This document shows positions 19,790 through 30,800 of a DNA stretch of 64,000 bases, piece by piece (position 1 is the stretch's first letter; each line of letters begins with the position of its first letter). Where the stretch lies: assembly GCF_014697075.1 (NCBI RefSeq), contig NZ_JACJRE010000018.1, positions 62,001-126,000 of the forward strand, in the 5' to 3' direction. Both the position numbers and the translations under genes were made by a program. The notes under the pieces are model-generated. The model was not told where the DNA came from, did no database searches, and worked only from the letters and a program-made list of their open reading frames with translations. The stretch is from Tolypothrix sp. FACHB-123 (lineage in GTDB: Bacteria; Cyanobacteriota; Cyanobacteriia; Cyanobacteriales; Nostocaceae).

Positions 19790-19973
19790 CAGCAACAATC
19801 CGGCTGAAGTATGCAGACACCCGGAGGGTGCCTTATCGGAGGCTAATCATAAATTCAGTGGCAGTGAGTGCAACCTCATCAGTAAGGTTACTGGATTGAA
19901 TCTTCGGCAGCTAAGAAATAAAGACAATTTCTTGATGTTGCCTTCAGCCTCCAGACTTCAGACTACGGTTTGC

Positions 19974-20165
19974 TTAACGTTCTTGGCTATTGCTAGACAG
20001 ACGTTGCTCTTTGAGATTCTGCAACTGCATCAGCAAAGAGTCAATCTCTGCTTGCAAGTGCATAAATTTGATTTGCTGATCGTCTTGGTAATAAGACTTG
20101 TTTAACTTGCTTGCCCAAGCTTCTTGGGAAGAGCGGTCAGAAACACTAGATGAATAGGTAGACAT
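19974..20165 (-). CDS. Small Ser-rich/coiled-coil protein (63 aa)
   Basis: A 63-aa protein beginning MSTYSSSVSDRSSQEAW. The N-terminus is Ser-rich; residues 30-56 form an amphipathic helix (IKFMHLQAEIDSLLMQLQNLKEQ) typical of a short coiled coil. I place the start at ATG 20165 rather than six codons upstream because the MSTY start gives a compact product; no convincing Shine-Dalgarno supports either. The composition is protein-like and it is flanked by non-coding DNA on both sides, so I regard it as a probable gene although I cannot name it. It lies convergent to the 787-aa gene. Confidence 0.55.
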   Translation of the reverse strand: MSTYSSSVSDRSSQEAWASKLNKSYYQDDQQIKFMHLQAEIDSLLMQLQNLKEQRLSSNSQER

Positions 20166-20482
20166 AGTTAACTCGATCCACAACTCAACTCACACCATTA
20201 GAGATATTATAATAATGTAGTTTTAAGCTTTGTTAAATAATTGTATCGTTTCTATCACTTACTCTAATAGATTTGGAGTTATGTGATAAGAGACTCCAAT
20301 TGTCACAGATGTGTTCCAGAGAAAACATCACAAAGCTGTGAGGAAAACGGTAAATAAAACTTATGGTAAAACGCCAAAGCCATAAGAAATTACTTGATTC
20401 TTGTGTTGAGCGCCGCTAGTGGTGCAAGATGTGTACCACTGGTATTTTTCTGTTTGCACTAAAAAAATTTGTATAAATCACC
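20166..20482. other. Intergenic region upstream of thrC
   Basis: About 317 bp between the divergent small gene and thrC. It should contain both promoters. No repeat or strong hairpin seen apart from a short agtggt/accact pair near 20417-20443. Confidence 0.3.
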
Positions 20483-21574
20483 GTGACTGTAAGCCCGTCT
20501 GTTGCTAAATCTCATCGCCAACCTTGGCCTGGACTGATAGAAGCCTATCGTGAATACTTGCCTGTCAGCGAAAAAACGCCGGTTGTTACTCTGTTGGAGG
20601 GTAACACGCCTTTGATCCCAGTACCAGCGATCGCAGAACGCATTGGTAGACAAGTGCGCGTGTTTGTGAAATACGATGGTCTCAACCCCACTGGTAGCTT
20701 CAAAGACCGGGGAATGACCATGGCCATTTCTAAAGCGAAGGAAGAAGGCGCTAAGGCGGTGATTTGTGCCAGTACGGGTAACACCTCAGCAGCAGCCGCT
20801 GCTTACGCCAGACGGGGGGGAATGAATGCCTTTGTGCTGATTCCCGATGGGTATGTAGCTTTAGGTAAGTTAGCCCAAGCTTTGTTATACGGTGCGGAAG
20901 TATTAGCGATTAAAGGAAATTTTGACCGCGCCTTGGAAATTGTCCGGGAAATGGCCCAAAGCTATCCCATTACCTTGGTGAATTCGGTTAATCCCTACCG
21001 CTTAGAAGGGCAGAAAACAGCCGCATTTGAAATTGTCGATGTGCTGGGTAATGCTCCAGATTGGCTGTGTATTCCTGTAGGGAATGCGGGAAATATTTCT
21101 GCTTACTGGATGGGCTTTTGTCAATATCACCAAGCTGGGAAATGCGATCGCTTACCCAAGGTGATGGGATTCCAAGCCGCAGGTGCAGCCCCCTTAGTCA
21201 ATGGCCAGCCAGTAGCGCACCCGGAAACCATTGCTACAGCGATTCGCATTGGGAATCCAGCGAGTTGGGAAAAAGCGATCGCCGTCAAATCAGCCAGTCA
21301 AGGAAACTTCCACGCCGTCACCGATGCCGAAATTCTTGATGCTTACCGCCTTTTAGCATCAACCGAAGGTGTATTTTGCGAACCAGCCAGCGCCGCTTCC
21401 GTCGCTGGACTGTTGCAAGTCAAAGACCAAATCCCCTCAGGAGCCACCGTCGTTTGCGTCCTTACCGGCAATGGACTGAAAGACCCTGATACAGCTATTA
21501 AGCACAGCAACAGTCAATTCAAACAGGGAATTGCCGCAGAATTAGGAGCCGTAGCCGAAGCAATGGGATTTTAA
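20483..21574 (+). CDS. thrC: Threonine synthase
   Basis: A 363-aa fold-type II PLP enzyme that converts O-phosphohomoserine to threonine in the cytosol. The PLP Lys is K74 in [11 protein letters not shown]. The substrate/PLP-binding [16 protein letters not shown] loop (95-110) and the [13 protein letters not shown] segment (PLP phosphate loop) are intact, and the C-terminus has the expected [10 protein letters not shown]. Length fits the short class of threonine synthases. The start is GTG; no strong Shine-Dalgarno is visible. The stop overlaps the end of the convergent minus-strand gene by 4 bp. Confidence 0.95.
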   Translation: MTVSPSVAKSHRQPWPGLIEAYREYLPVSEKTPVVTLLEGNTPLIPVPAIAERIGRQVRVFVKYDGLNPTGSFKDRGMTMAISKAKEEGAKAVICASTGNTSAAAAAYARRGGMNAFVLIPDGYVALGKLAQALLYGAEVLAIKGNFDRALEIVREMAQSYPITLVNSVNPYRLEGQKTAAFEIVDVLGNAPDWLCIPVGNAGNISAYWMGFCQYHQAGKCDRLPKVMGFQAAGAAPLVNGQPVAHPETIATAIRIGNPASWEKAIAVKSASQGNFHAVTDAEILDAYRLLASTEGVFCEPASAASVAGLLQVKDQIPSGATVVCVLTGNGLKDPDTAIKHSNSQFKQGIAAELGAVAEAMGF

Positions 21575-22392
21575 AAATCCGTAGGGGCGGGGTTTTCCCG
21601 TCCTGAAGAATTCAGATTTTGAGAAATTTGAATCTCTTGAATTGGCGATACGGATTCTCTAACTGTCTTGCTAAGCTTTAATTGTCCTATTACTTTCAAT
21701 CTCAATTGAAATTTAAATGGGCTAAAAAGATTGATGTAATTACCATTAATCAAACGAATTTGACTAATCAGGTGAGTAGTGACAATTTTATTTGTTTGGT
21801 ATTGGGTAACTGGATTATGAAAATTATAATTCTTAATTAATTCATCATTACTAGTGAGAAGAATCCCTAAGATTAAAGAAGAAAATTTTTCAATATTAGT
21901 TAGGCGAGCGTCCAATATATCTATAAAAAATTCTTGAATAAATTCCCGAATGACTAGAATACTCATAAACGAATAATCTATGAGAATTTTACTAGCTTTC
22001 GACAAATCTTTTTTCAAGGTAATTGTTGCTTGTTGATAATCAATAGTAAAATCAGTATCTTCCTCAAGAAGAACTTGTTCCTGATCAAAAATGAGATGAC
22101 AGAGAGTGAAACCCCGAACCGGGGTTTTATCTAGTTGATAAGTCAACCCTGTTTGTTGAAGATCGATGATGATTTCTTGGTGCAGTTCTTGTAACTGTGG
22201 CTGATTAGAACTGCTTTCTTTAATATTTTGACTGATTTCTAAGCTACTAGGATAAATACCAATGAGTGGTAGGGATTCATCTGTGGTATCAGTAAGTGGT
22301 AAAGCCAGAATATGATTTGTTGGCTGGGGGATGAATCCAGCCAGTTCTGTTTGCAGCAATTCGCTAATGTTTAGCAGTAAATTTTGAATCAC
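21571..22392 (-). CDS. Unrecognised 273-aa protein, last residues encoded by a dispersed repeat
   Basis: I do not recognise this protein. It starts at GTG 22392. Residues 1-55 are a mixed helix/strand region ([20 protein letters not shown]), 65-150 include strands with IYPSSLEIS and [29 protein letters not shown], which reads like a phage-tail or baseplate-type beta domain, and 150-260 are alpha/beta. The gene's last 11 codons ([11 protein letters not shown]) come from the TAGGGGCGGG dispersed repeat at 21581-21603, so the original C-terminus may have been lost or extended. A fragment of another coding frame (22405-22521) lies just upstream on the same strand. This could be the remnant of a phage-tail-like or tail-fibre cluster, but that is weakly supported. 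Confidence 0.5.
   Translation of the reverse strand: MIQNLLLNISELLQTELAGFIPQPTNHILALPLTDTTDESLPLIGIYPSSLEISQNIKESSSNQPQLQELHQEIIIDLQQTGLTYQLDKTPVRGFTLCHLIFDQEQVLLEEDTDFTIDYQQATITLKKDLSKASKILIDYSFMSILVIREFIQEFFIDILDARLTNIEKFSSLILGILLTSNDELIKNYNFHNPVTQYQTNKIVTTHLISQIRLINGNYINLFSPFKFQLRLKVIGQLKLSKTVRESVSPIQEIQISQNLNSSGRENPAPTDF
21581..21603. repeat. TAGGGGCGGG dispersed repeat copy
   Basis: gtaggggcggggttttcccgtcc is a degenerate palindrome with the same core as the elements at 622-648 and 721-783. It lies across the 3' end of the minus-strand gene. Confidence 0.5.
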
Positions 22393-22404
22393 GGCTATTG
22401 TGCA

Positions 22405-22521
22405 TTATTGTGCATTATTGATGGTTTCTAATATCAAGATCATACCTTTGATAAAAGCACCGACACCAGTGAAATTAGCTGCGGTCACTGTACCAGTAAA
22501 GACAACATTACCAGATTCACG
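22405..22521 (-). pseudogene. 38-codon relic of a repetitive (tail-fibre-like) coding sequence
   Basis: Reading on the minus strand between in-frame stops gives 38 residues with no start near its beginning, including GNVVFTGTVTAANFTGVG and then FIKGMILILETINNAQ and a stop. The Thr/Ala/Gly/Asn pattern resembles the shaft repeats of tail-fibre or surface beta-helix proteins. It looks like the 3' end of a decayed or deleted gene next to the unrecognised 273-aa protein. Confidence 0.35.
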
Positions 22522-22626
22522 CTATCTGCTTGTTAATCTCTAATTCTGAAATTGGGGATATCCAATTAAAAAATAACAAAATTTTAAAGTATAAATAATA
22601 ACAAACTATATATTTTAAATCAGTTT

Positions 22627-22675
22627 GTAGTAAGCACCAAAGTGCTTCATAACAAAGGACTGAAGTCCTTACTAC
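22627..22675. repeat. 49-bp cloverleaf-like palindromic repeat
   Basis: The outer arms gtagtaag (22627-22634) and cttactac (22668-22675) are perfectly complementary and enclose two inner hairpins, agcac-caaa-gtgct and aaggact-ga-agtcctt. The layout is that of a dispersed non-coding element; it lies just downstream of the DUF3120 gene and may also end its transcription. Confidence 0.6.
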
Positions 22676-22682
22676 GAATTGA

Positions 22683-23462
22683 TTAAGCCAAAATTGCCGC
22701 TAATAAAAATAGGCTGTCTACTAAAATAGTGCTTAAAACTGCCCCACCAAAAGCATACCAGTGTCGTTGCTGGTTGAATAAAGGTACAATTCCCAAACTT
22801 AACAGTAGCAAAGCGAGAATGACTGCCCAAGTTTGCCCCCAAGGTGTTTGTACTTGCATGAGAGCAGTTTGTAGAATTTCTGAGACTTCCTCAGGCTCTA
22901 CTCGCATAATTTGCCGCCAATAAGGCATTAAATCTACTACATAAAAATATACATCCGTTAAGACTGTACCGAATAAAGAACCTAAATAAAACCAACTACC
23001 AACTTTGTTCCAATTCCGCGCCAAACACCAACAGGCAAAAGGTAATCCTATCGACTCTACTGGTAAATGCCATAAGGGTTCCCAGCGTAACCATCCCCAG
23101 TAAATCGCGCCTGCTAGCCAACTCCAGCTGAAACCTAAGAGCAAATCACCCCAAAGATAAGTTGCTGAACGTGACATTAAGGTAAAACTCAGCCATACCC
23201 AAAATCCTGTCATCGCCAAACTTAAACTAGGAAGCGATCGCACTAACGGTGCTTCAATAAACACTGGTACAGATACCAAAAATACAGCCGCCGCTAACAC
23301 TAGCCAAAGCTTTGTCGCAGCAGGAGAAATTGGCAGATTAGGCGATTGCGAGAGTGTTGTCTCTAATTCACCTATACCTGTATGTCCCTGAGTAATGCTG
23401 TGTAACTCAGTATCTATAGGGTTGGTAGAAGTACCGTAAGATGACAATGTATTATTAATCAA
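22683..23462 (-). CDS. DUF3120 family integral membrane protein
   Basis: A 259-aa protein with an N-terminal soluble stretch of about 48 residues and then six to seven hydrophobic segments. The core (from ATKLWLVLAAAVFLVSVPVF) carries stretches I recognise from the cyanobacterial DUF3120 family: DLLLGFSWSWLAGAIYWGWLR, ESIGLPFACWCLARNW, TDVYFYVVDLMPYWRQIM and GAVLSTILVDSLF. Function is unknown; the family is largely confined to oxygenic phototrophs. It is monocistronic here, flanked by repeats on both sides. Confidence 0.82.
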   Translation of the reverse strand: MINNTLSSYGTSTNPIDTELHSITQGHTGIGELETTLSQSPNLPISPAATKLWLVLAAAVFLVSVPVFIEAPLVRSLPSLSLAMTGFWVWLSFTLMSRSATYLWGDLLLGFSWSWLAGAIYWGWLRWEPLWHLPVESIGLPFACWCLARNWNKVGSWFYLGSLFGTVLTDVYFYVVDLMPYWRQIMRVEPEEVSEILQTALMQVQTPWGQTWAVILALLLLSLGIVPLFNQQRHWYAFGGAVLSTILVDSLFLLAAILA

Positions 23463-23591
23463 CGTTTTTAATAATTGTTACTAAACTTTATCTTACTTAA
23501 GATATCACACGAAAAAATCCCCCCCTGGGGCATATTTATCTTACCTGATTTTGCGGAAAACGGATGAGGGGACAAGGGAGGCAAAGGAGAC

Positions 23592-23626
23592 ATGCCCCAT
23601 GCCCAATGCCCAATGCCCCATGCCCA
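23592..23626. repeat. ATGCCCA heptamer repeat array
   Basis: Five tandem degenerate heptamers between the DUF3120 and uppP genes; same family as 5846-5925. Confidence 0.75.
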
Positions 23627-23855
23627 AACTATTCGCGATCGCACAAACTTTAAAAGATAATCGTCAAGCCTTAATCTATTTGAGCGCAAAGCTAGCCATT
23701 AACCGCTACTCTCTGAATTGGAGAGTGCTAAATTAATGGCGCGGCTTCGTGGGGATAAATAAAAACCCGCAGCTTTGTTTTGTATTATCCTGGCAAGTTC
23801 GCCAGATAGTTGATTTGTGTAATTGGTTGTAGTCTCAGCGATCGCAGGTAAGCTA

Positions 23856-24818
23856 ATGGCTTTATTTAAACGTCAAAGGTTCTTAATGTTGAGTGCGGTA
23901 TCTGCTACTGTTTCCGTAGCCGCATTTCCGCTGCAAGTTCTCAGCGCCCAGCCTAGCCCAGTGGATGAGGGGGTGCAACAAATGAATATTTTGCAAGCAA
24001 TTATTTTAGGTTTTGTCCAAGGGATGACAGAATTCCTCCCGATTAGTAGTACCGCCCATTTAAAAGTTGTACCTGTGGTGCTGGGTTGGGGCGATCCGGG
24101 GGTAGCTTTTACAGCAATTATTCAATTGGGTAGTATTGCAGCAGTGCTGTGGTACTTTTGGCCTGATTTGTCACGCATTATCAAGGGTTCGGTCAGAGCA
24201 ATTTCCCTGAAAGATTATTATGATTATGACTTGCGGCTAGCTTTGGGGATTATTTTGGGAACAGTACCCATTGTTTTTTTTGGACTGTTAATCAAAAAAT
24301 TTATCCCAGATTTTGATAATTCTCCCATTAGAAGCTTAAGTGCGATCGCTGTGGCTTCGATCGTCATGTCACTGTTGCTGGGATTAGCAGAACAGGTAGG
24401 TAAGCGTCAGCGCAACTTTGAAAAACTGAACATGAATGACGGGCTATTGATGGGTTTAGCGCAAGCTTTAGCATTAATTCCTGGTGTATCGCGTTCTGGT
24501 TCTACCCTCACAGGGGGGTTATTTATGGGATTAGAACGGGAAACAGCAGCCCGGTTTTCATTTTTGCTGGGTATTCCCGCCATTACCCTAGCGGGGTTAG
24601 TGGAGTTAAAAGGTGTTGTCGAAGCAGGGTTAAGTAGCGCCAGCATAATTCCCTTAGTTGCAGGCGTGATTTCATCTGCTATTTTTTCTTATATTGCGAT
24701 CGCTGGATTACTGCGCTTCCTCAAAACCCGCAGTACCTGGGTGTTTATTTGGTATCGATTAGTATTTGGTGTATTAATCTTGGGGGCCATTAGTGCTGGT
24801 TTCTTGAAGAATATTTAA
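23856..24818 (+). CDS. uppP: Undecaprenyl-diphosphatase UppP (BacA)
   Basis: A 320-aa polytopic membrane enzyme that dephosphorylates undecaprenyl diphosphate, recycling the lipid carrier for peptidoglycan and exopolysaccharide. Both signature regions are present: GFVQGMTEFLPISSTAHL with E59, and PGVSRSGSTLTGGLFMG. I start at ATG 23856; the longer TTG frame from 23823 is unlikely. Compared with the usual length of about 270, there is an extra N-terminal segment of about 42 residues (hydrophobic, ending VLSAQ, signal-peptide-like) before the family start MNILQAIILGF; I believe related cyanobacteria share this. Product of the carrier cycle links it functionally to the polysaccharide locus at 48-60 kb, though the genes are far apart. 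Confidence 0.93.
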   Translation: MALFKRQRFLMLSAVSATVSVAAFPLQVLSAQPSPVDEGVQQMNILQAIILGFVQGMTEFLPISSTAHLKVVPVVLGWGDPGVAFTAIIQLGSIAAVLWYFWPDLSRIIKGSVRAISLKDYYDYDLRLALGIILGTVPIVFFGLLIKKFIPDFDNSPIRSLSAIAVASIVMSLLLGLAEQVGKRQRNFEKLNMNDGLLMGLAQALALIPGVSRSGSTLTGGLFMGLERETAARFSFLLGIPAITLAGLVELKGVVEAGLSSASIIPLVAGVISSAIFSYIAIAGLLRFLKTRSTWVFIWYRLVFGVLILGAISAGFLKNI

Positions 24819-24824
24819 AAAAAT

Positions 24825-24849
24825 CAGTGGTCAGCTGGGCTGACCACTG
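24825..24849. terminator. Bidirectional terminator between uppP and the RHS-RTX gene
   Basis: A perfect 11-bp inverted repeat (24825-24835 with 24839-24849, cagtggtcagc/gctgaccactg) has a 3-nt loop. Read on the minus strand it is followed by a T-run (aaaaaaa at 24817-24823 on the plus strand), so it should end the minus-strand RHS-RTX transcript and also serve uppP. Confidence 0.8.
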
Positions 24850-24877
24850 TATTATTCAAAAAAATTACCGCTTATGC

Positions 24878-27800
24878 TTAAGCAATTACAAGGATGTCAC
24901 TATAACTCAAAGCAGGTTTAGAACTGAGTACAGCAATTTGTGTAGCTGCTAGACTACCTGTACCATCAATGTCAAACAATAAATTTCCAGTAGTCGAGTT
25001 ATAGATAAAGCGATCGGAAACATCACCCGCAGCTGTGCCTAAGACAAATTGCTCAGATGTAATTGTTGCACCTGCTACTAAACCACCGCCAAAACCAGAG
25101 GCAGAAACATAAATTTTGTCGCCTTGACTACTCAAGAAATCAGTAATAACATCAATCCCTTGATTAGCAGCATTGACAGTAAATTTGTCTGCTCCACTGC
25201 TACCTGTTAGCGTATCATTGCCTAAGCCTCCAACTAGAATATCGTCTCCAGCCCCACCATTAATGCGGTCATTGCCTGCACCACCATTGACGGTGTCATT
25301 GCCTGCACCTGTAGTGATGATGTCGTTTTTACTTGTGCCTGTGACTTGGAACCGATTGATATTGTAGAAAGAAATGTAGTCCAAAAAGTTGCTGCTGGCG
25401 GCTTGATAGCGTTGGGCAACACCAGAGGACTCGCCATTATTTTCGTAGGCATAAAAGTTCATCTCCCTACCCACATCATCGACTGAGTAGTCCACAATCA
25501 GCAGGTCATCGCCACTGCCGCCATCAGCTTGGTCGGTTGTACCTAATCCCAGGTTGATGGTATCGTTGCCTGCACCTGTGTTGAAGGTTTCGTTGCGACG
25601 ATAGATGGCTGAGTTGACTGTGGTCGGTTGGTTAATTGTGTCGTTACCGGAACCTGTGGTAATGGTAAATTCTTCAAAATTTGTGGCTGTGACTCCGCCC
25701 AAGGTGAGGTTACTGCCCAGTATGCCAATGGTCTGGTTACTGGTTTGACTGGACAAATCCAGGATCAGTCGGTCAATCCCTGCACCGCCATCGACAATAT
25801 CAGTACCGCCACCACCATTAATGTAATCGTTGCCATCGCCGCCGTTGATGCTGTCATTACCTAAGCCACCATTAATGTTGTCATTGTCTGCACCACCGAG
25901 TATGGTGTCATCACCAGCCCCAGCATTAATGTAATCATTGCCTGCACCACCGTTGACGGTGTCATTGCCTACACTTGTGTTAATGCTGTCGTTTTTACTT
26001 GTACCTGTGACTTGGAAACGGTTGATGTTGTTGAAATAAATGTAGTCCAGATAGCTGCTTGCGGTTGCTGAAAAACGGTAGGCACTACCAGATGATTCAC
26101 CATTACTGCTGGAAGCACTAAAGTTCATCTGTTGACCCACGTCGTCAACGGAGTAGTCCACAATCAGCAGGTCATCACCTGTGCCACCATCAGCACGGTC
26201 ATCTGTACCTAACCCCAGGTTGATGGTATCATTGCCTGCACCTGTGTTGAAGGTTTCGTTGCGACGATAGATGGCTGAGTCAACTGTGGTTGGTTGGTTA
26301 ATTGTGTCGTTACCGGAACCTGTGGTGATAGTGAATTCTTCAAAGTTTGTGGCTGTGACTCCACCTAAGGTGAAATTACTGCTCGGTAAGCTCAAGGTCT
26401 GGTTACTGGTTTGGCTGGACAAGTCCAGGATCAGTCGGTCAATCCCTGCACCACCATCAATGATATCGGTTCCGCCACCACCGTTGATAGTGTCGTTGCC
26501 ATCGTCGCCATTGATGCTGTCATTGCCTAAGCCACCATTAATGTTGTCATTGCCTGCACCACCGAGTATGGTGTCATCACCAGCCCCACCATTAATGTAA
26601 TCATTGCCTGCACCACCGAGTATGGTGTCATTGCCTGCACCTGTAGTAATGTTGTCGTTTTTACTTGTACCTGTGACTTGGAAACGGTTGATGTTGCTAA
26701 ACGAGATGTTGTCCAGATAGCTGCTGGTGGCTGCTTGATAACGGTAGGCACTACCAGATGATTCACCATTACTGCTGGAAGCACTAAAGTTCATCTGTTG
26801 ACCGACATCGTCAACGGAGTAGTCCACAATCAGCAGGTCATCACCTGTGCCGCCATCAGCACGGTCATCTGTACCTAACCCCAGGTTAATGGTATCGTTG
26901 CCTGCACCTGTGTTGAAGGTATCGTTGCGACGGTAGATAGCTGAGTCAACTGTGGTTGGTTGGTTAATGCTGTCGTTACCTGCGCCTGTGGTGATAGTGA
27001 ATTCTTCAAAGTTTGTGGCTGTGACTCCACCTAAGGTGAAGTTACTTCCTAGAAAGCCCAAGGTCTGGTTACTGGTTTGACTGGACAAGTCCAGGATCAG
27101 TCGGTCAATACCTACACCGCCATCGATGATATCTGTACCGCCACTACCAACTATGGTGTCGTTGCCGTCGCCGCCATTGATGCTGTCATTGCCTGTACCA
27201 CCATTGATGCTGTCATTGCCATCGCCGCCATTGATGCTGTCATTACCTGCACCACCATTAATGCTGTCATTGCCTGCACCACCATTGATGCTGTCATTGC
27301 CTACACCTGTAGTAATGTTGTCGTTTTTACTTGTACCTGTGACTTGGAAACGGTTGATGTTGCTAAACGAGATGTAGTCCAAAAAGCTGCTGGTGGCTGC
27401 TTGATAACGGTAGGCACTGCCAAATGACTCGCCATTACTGCCGGAGGCATTCAAGTACATCTGTTGCCCCACGTCGTCAACGGAGTAGTCCACAATCAGC
27501 AGGTCATTACCTGTACCACCATCAGCACGGTCATCTGTACCTAACCCCAGGTTGATGGTATCGTTGCCTGCACCTGTGTTGAAGGTTTGGTTGCCACGGT
27601 AGATGGCTGAGTCAACTGTGGTTGGTTGGTTAATTGTGTCGTTACCGGAACCTGTGGTGATGGTGAATTCTTCAAAGTTTGTGGCTGTGACTCCACCTAA
27701 GGTGAAGTTACTTCCTAGAAAGCCCAAGGTCTGGTTACTGCTTTGACTGGACAAGTTCAGGATCAGTCTGTCAATCCCTGCACCGCCATCGATGATATCT

Positions 27801-30800
27801 GTACCGCCACCACCAACTATGGTGTCGTTGCCGTCGCCACCATTGATTCTGTCATTACCTGCACCACCATTGATGCTGTCATTACCTGCACCACCATTAA
27901 TGCTGTCATTACCTGCACCACCATTAATGCTGTCATTGCCTGCACCACCGTTGATGGTATCATTACCAACACCTGTAGTAATGTTATCGTTTTTACTCGT
28001 ACCTGTGACTTGGAAACGGTTGATGTTGTTGAAATAGATGTTGTCCAGATAGGTGCTGGTGGTTGCTTGAAAACGGTAGGCACTGCCAAATGACTCGCCA
28101 TTACTGCTGGAGACATTCAAGTACATTTCCCTACCCACATCATCGACTGAGTAGTCCACAATCAGCAGGTCATTGCCTGTACCGCCATCAACACGGTCAT
28201 TTGTACCTAACCCCAAGTTGATGGTATCGTTGCCTGCACCTGTGTTGAAGATGTCGTTGCGACGGTAGACAGCTGAGTTGACTGTGGTGGGTTGGTTAAT
28301 TGTGTCGTTACCGGAACCTGTGGTGATGGTGAATTCTTCAAAGTTTGTGGCTGTGACTCCGCCTAAGGTCAAGTTACTGCCTAATAAGCCAATGCTCTGA
28401 TTACTGGTTTGACTGGACAAATCTAGGATCAGTCGGTCAATACCTGCACCGCCATCGACGATATCTGTACCGCCACCACCAACTATGGTGTCGTTGCCAT
28501 TGCCCCCATTAATCGAGTCATTACCTGCACCACCATTGATGCTGTCGTTGTCATCGCCGCCGTTAATGGTGTCATTACCAGCACCACCGAGTATGGTGTC
28601 ATTACCAATACCACCATTAATGTTGTCATTACCTGCCCCACCATTAATGCTGTCATTGCCTGCACCACCGAGTATGGTGTCATTGCCTGCACCTGTAGTG
28701 ATGTTGTCGTTTTTACTCGTGCCTGTAACTTGGAAACGGTTGATATTGCTAAACGAGATGTTGTCCAGATAGTTGCTTGCGGTTGCTGGAAAACGGTAGG
28801 CACTGCCAGCTGATTCGCCATTACTGTTGCTGTAAGCACTAAAGTTCATCTGTTGACCCACATCGTCAACGGAGTAGTCCACAATCAGCAGGTCATCGCC
28901 TGTACCGCCATCAGCACGGTCATTTGTACCTAACCCCAGGTTAATGGTATCGTTGCCTGCACCCGTGTTGAAGATGTCGTTGCGACGGTAGACAGCTGAG
29001 TTGACTGTGGTGGGTTGGTTAATTGTGTCGTTACCGGAACCTGTGGTGATGGTAAATTCTTCAAAGTTTGTGGCTGTGACTACACCGGGAATAGTTAGAT
29101 CGCCATTGATGAGACCGAAGGTGCGCCCAGTTGTTTCAGTAGATAAATCCAAAATTAGGCGATCGCTACCTAATCCTCCATCTACTGTATCGTTACCTGC
29201 GCTAACTGTAATAGTGTCGTTGCCATCACCGCCATTGATGCGATCGTTGCCTAACCCACCATTAATTGTGTCGTTACCTGCACCACCGTTAATGGTATCG
29301 TTGCCTGCACCTGTGGTAATGGTGTCGTTTTTGCTTGTACCTGTGATTTGGAAACGGTTGATACCACTGAAGGAGATTGAATCAATCCAATTTCCTGTGG
29401 TCGATGTCCGTCCTGCACTGCCGGTAGATTCTTCAGTTACTGGGTTGGAACTAAAAATCATCCCATTTCCGACATCATCAATGGAGTAGTCGAGGATCAG
29501 CAGGTCGTCTCCTGTACCACCATCAGCGCGATCGCTCACACCTAAACCTGGATTAAGAGTATCATTACCTGCGCCACCGTTGAAAGTATCATTGCTGCGG
29601 TAAACTACTCCCCCGATTAAGGCCGCTTGCACTATTTGGTCGTTACCACTACCTGTAGTAATCGTGAAATTCTCAAAATTAGTGGCTGTAACAATTCCTG
29701 GTAAATTAATTCCCCCACTGGGGTTGGTAATTGTCAGATTAATAGTTTGACCTGATAAATCGAGATTGACAGTATCATTACCACTGCCACCATCCAGGGT
29801 ATCAATTCCTAATCCACCCCTGATAACGTCATTACCATCATTACCACTAATTTTGTCATTACCAAATCCGCCATCTAGGTCATCATCGCCACTACTACCA
29901 CTAATTACATCATCTCCGTTACCACCGTTAATGCGATCGTTGCCTAACCCACCATTAATAATGTCATTACCGGATGTGCCGCCAATTACGTCATTGGTGA
30001 TGCTGAAAACGTTAGGCTGACGCAAGGCATTGAGATAACCTGAAAGTTGGCTAGAAGCTAAAGCTTGGTTGATTTTTTGGTCATATTCGGTTTGTGTTAG
30101 CCCAAAGCGGTTTTCATAAGCATCCAAACCAGCTATGACAAAACTCCAGTAAATAATTGCCTGATCGCCATTAGTAGGTGCATTAGCAACTAAACTGTTG
30201 AGAACAGTGTTTAAATCTGTGCTGCTTTCTAGGCTGTCATTGGCAAGGTTGTAAGTTGTATGAGGAAAGAAATTGCGTAATGATCCTTGAACCAACAATC
30301 GCCCAGTCAACTCACGGAATAAATCGTTCCAAATGCCTTGCAAAATTCTAGATGCTTGCGGGCCAGGATTAGGATTAGAACCATACTGAAGGAAACTGTC
30401 ACCAAAGAAAGTTTCTAGAAATGCTAACTTGCGGCCATCAATTCCTCCACCACGACTATTAACAGCGACATTTTGCACACCAGCCCAGCGATAAAACAAA
30501 GCTTCAACTTGAGTTAAGAACTGGCTGTAAAACTGTTCGTAATTACTAGTATCTAGCAATACTAAATCTCGCATCATGCTGAGCAAGGTTGAATCTTTGC
30601 TCATGGCGATGTAGAGGTTTGGTAAGTTGCCGTAGCCTTTGAGGATGGGCAAAAATAAGGTTTCAGTTTTGAGTTGATAGTCTTTGGTGTAGTAACTTGT
30701 TAGCTGATCTAAAGTGAACCAGACATCAACAATTTCTCTTGTTGTCCCATTGGCGAGGGTATAGGTGCTGGTACTGCTGATGCGGTTGCCTTCATTGGTA

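Noticed and set aside
23468-23689. 73-codon minus-strand frame upstream of the DUF3120 gene
   Set aside because: Its Trp/Gly/His-rich stretch is the translated ATGCCCA array; no other support.
24850-24877. Possible immunity gene after the RHS-RTX gene
   Set aside because: Only a terminator and the convergent uppP gene follow; there is no room or frame for an immunity protein.
25173-29489. A series of 60-160-codon frames on the plus strand and in other minus frames (Leu/Pro/Ser-rich or Thr/Ile-rich repeats)
   Set aside because: They are out-of-frame readings of the RTX repeats; composition follows the repeat period and no ribosome sites or independent features are seen.
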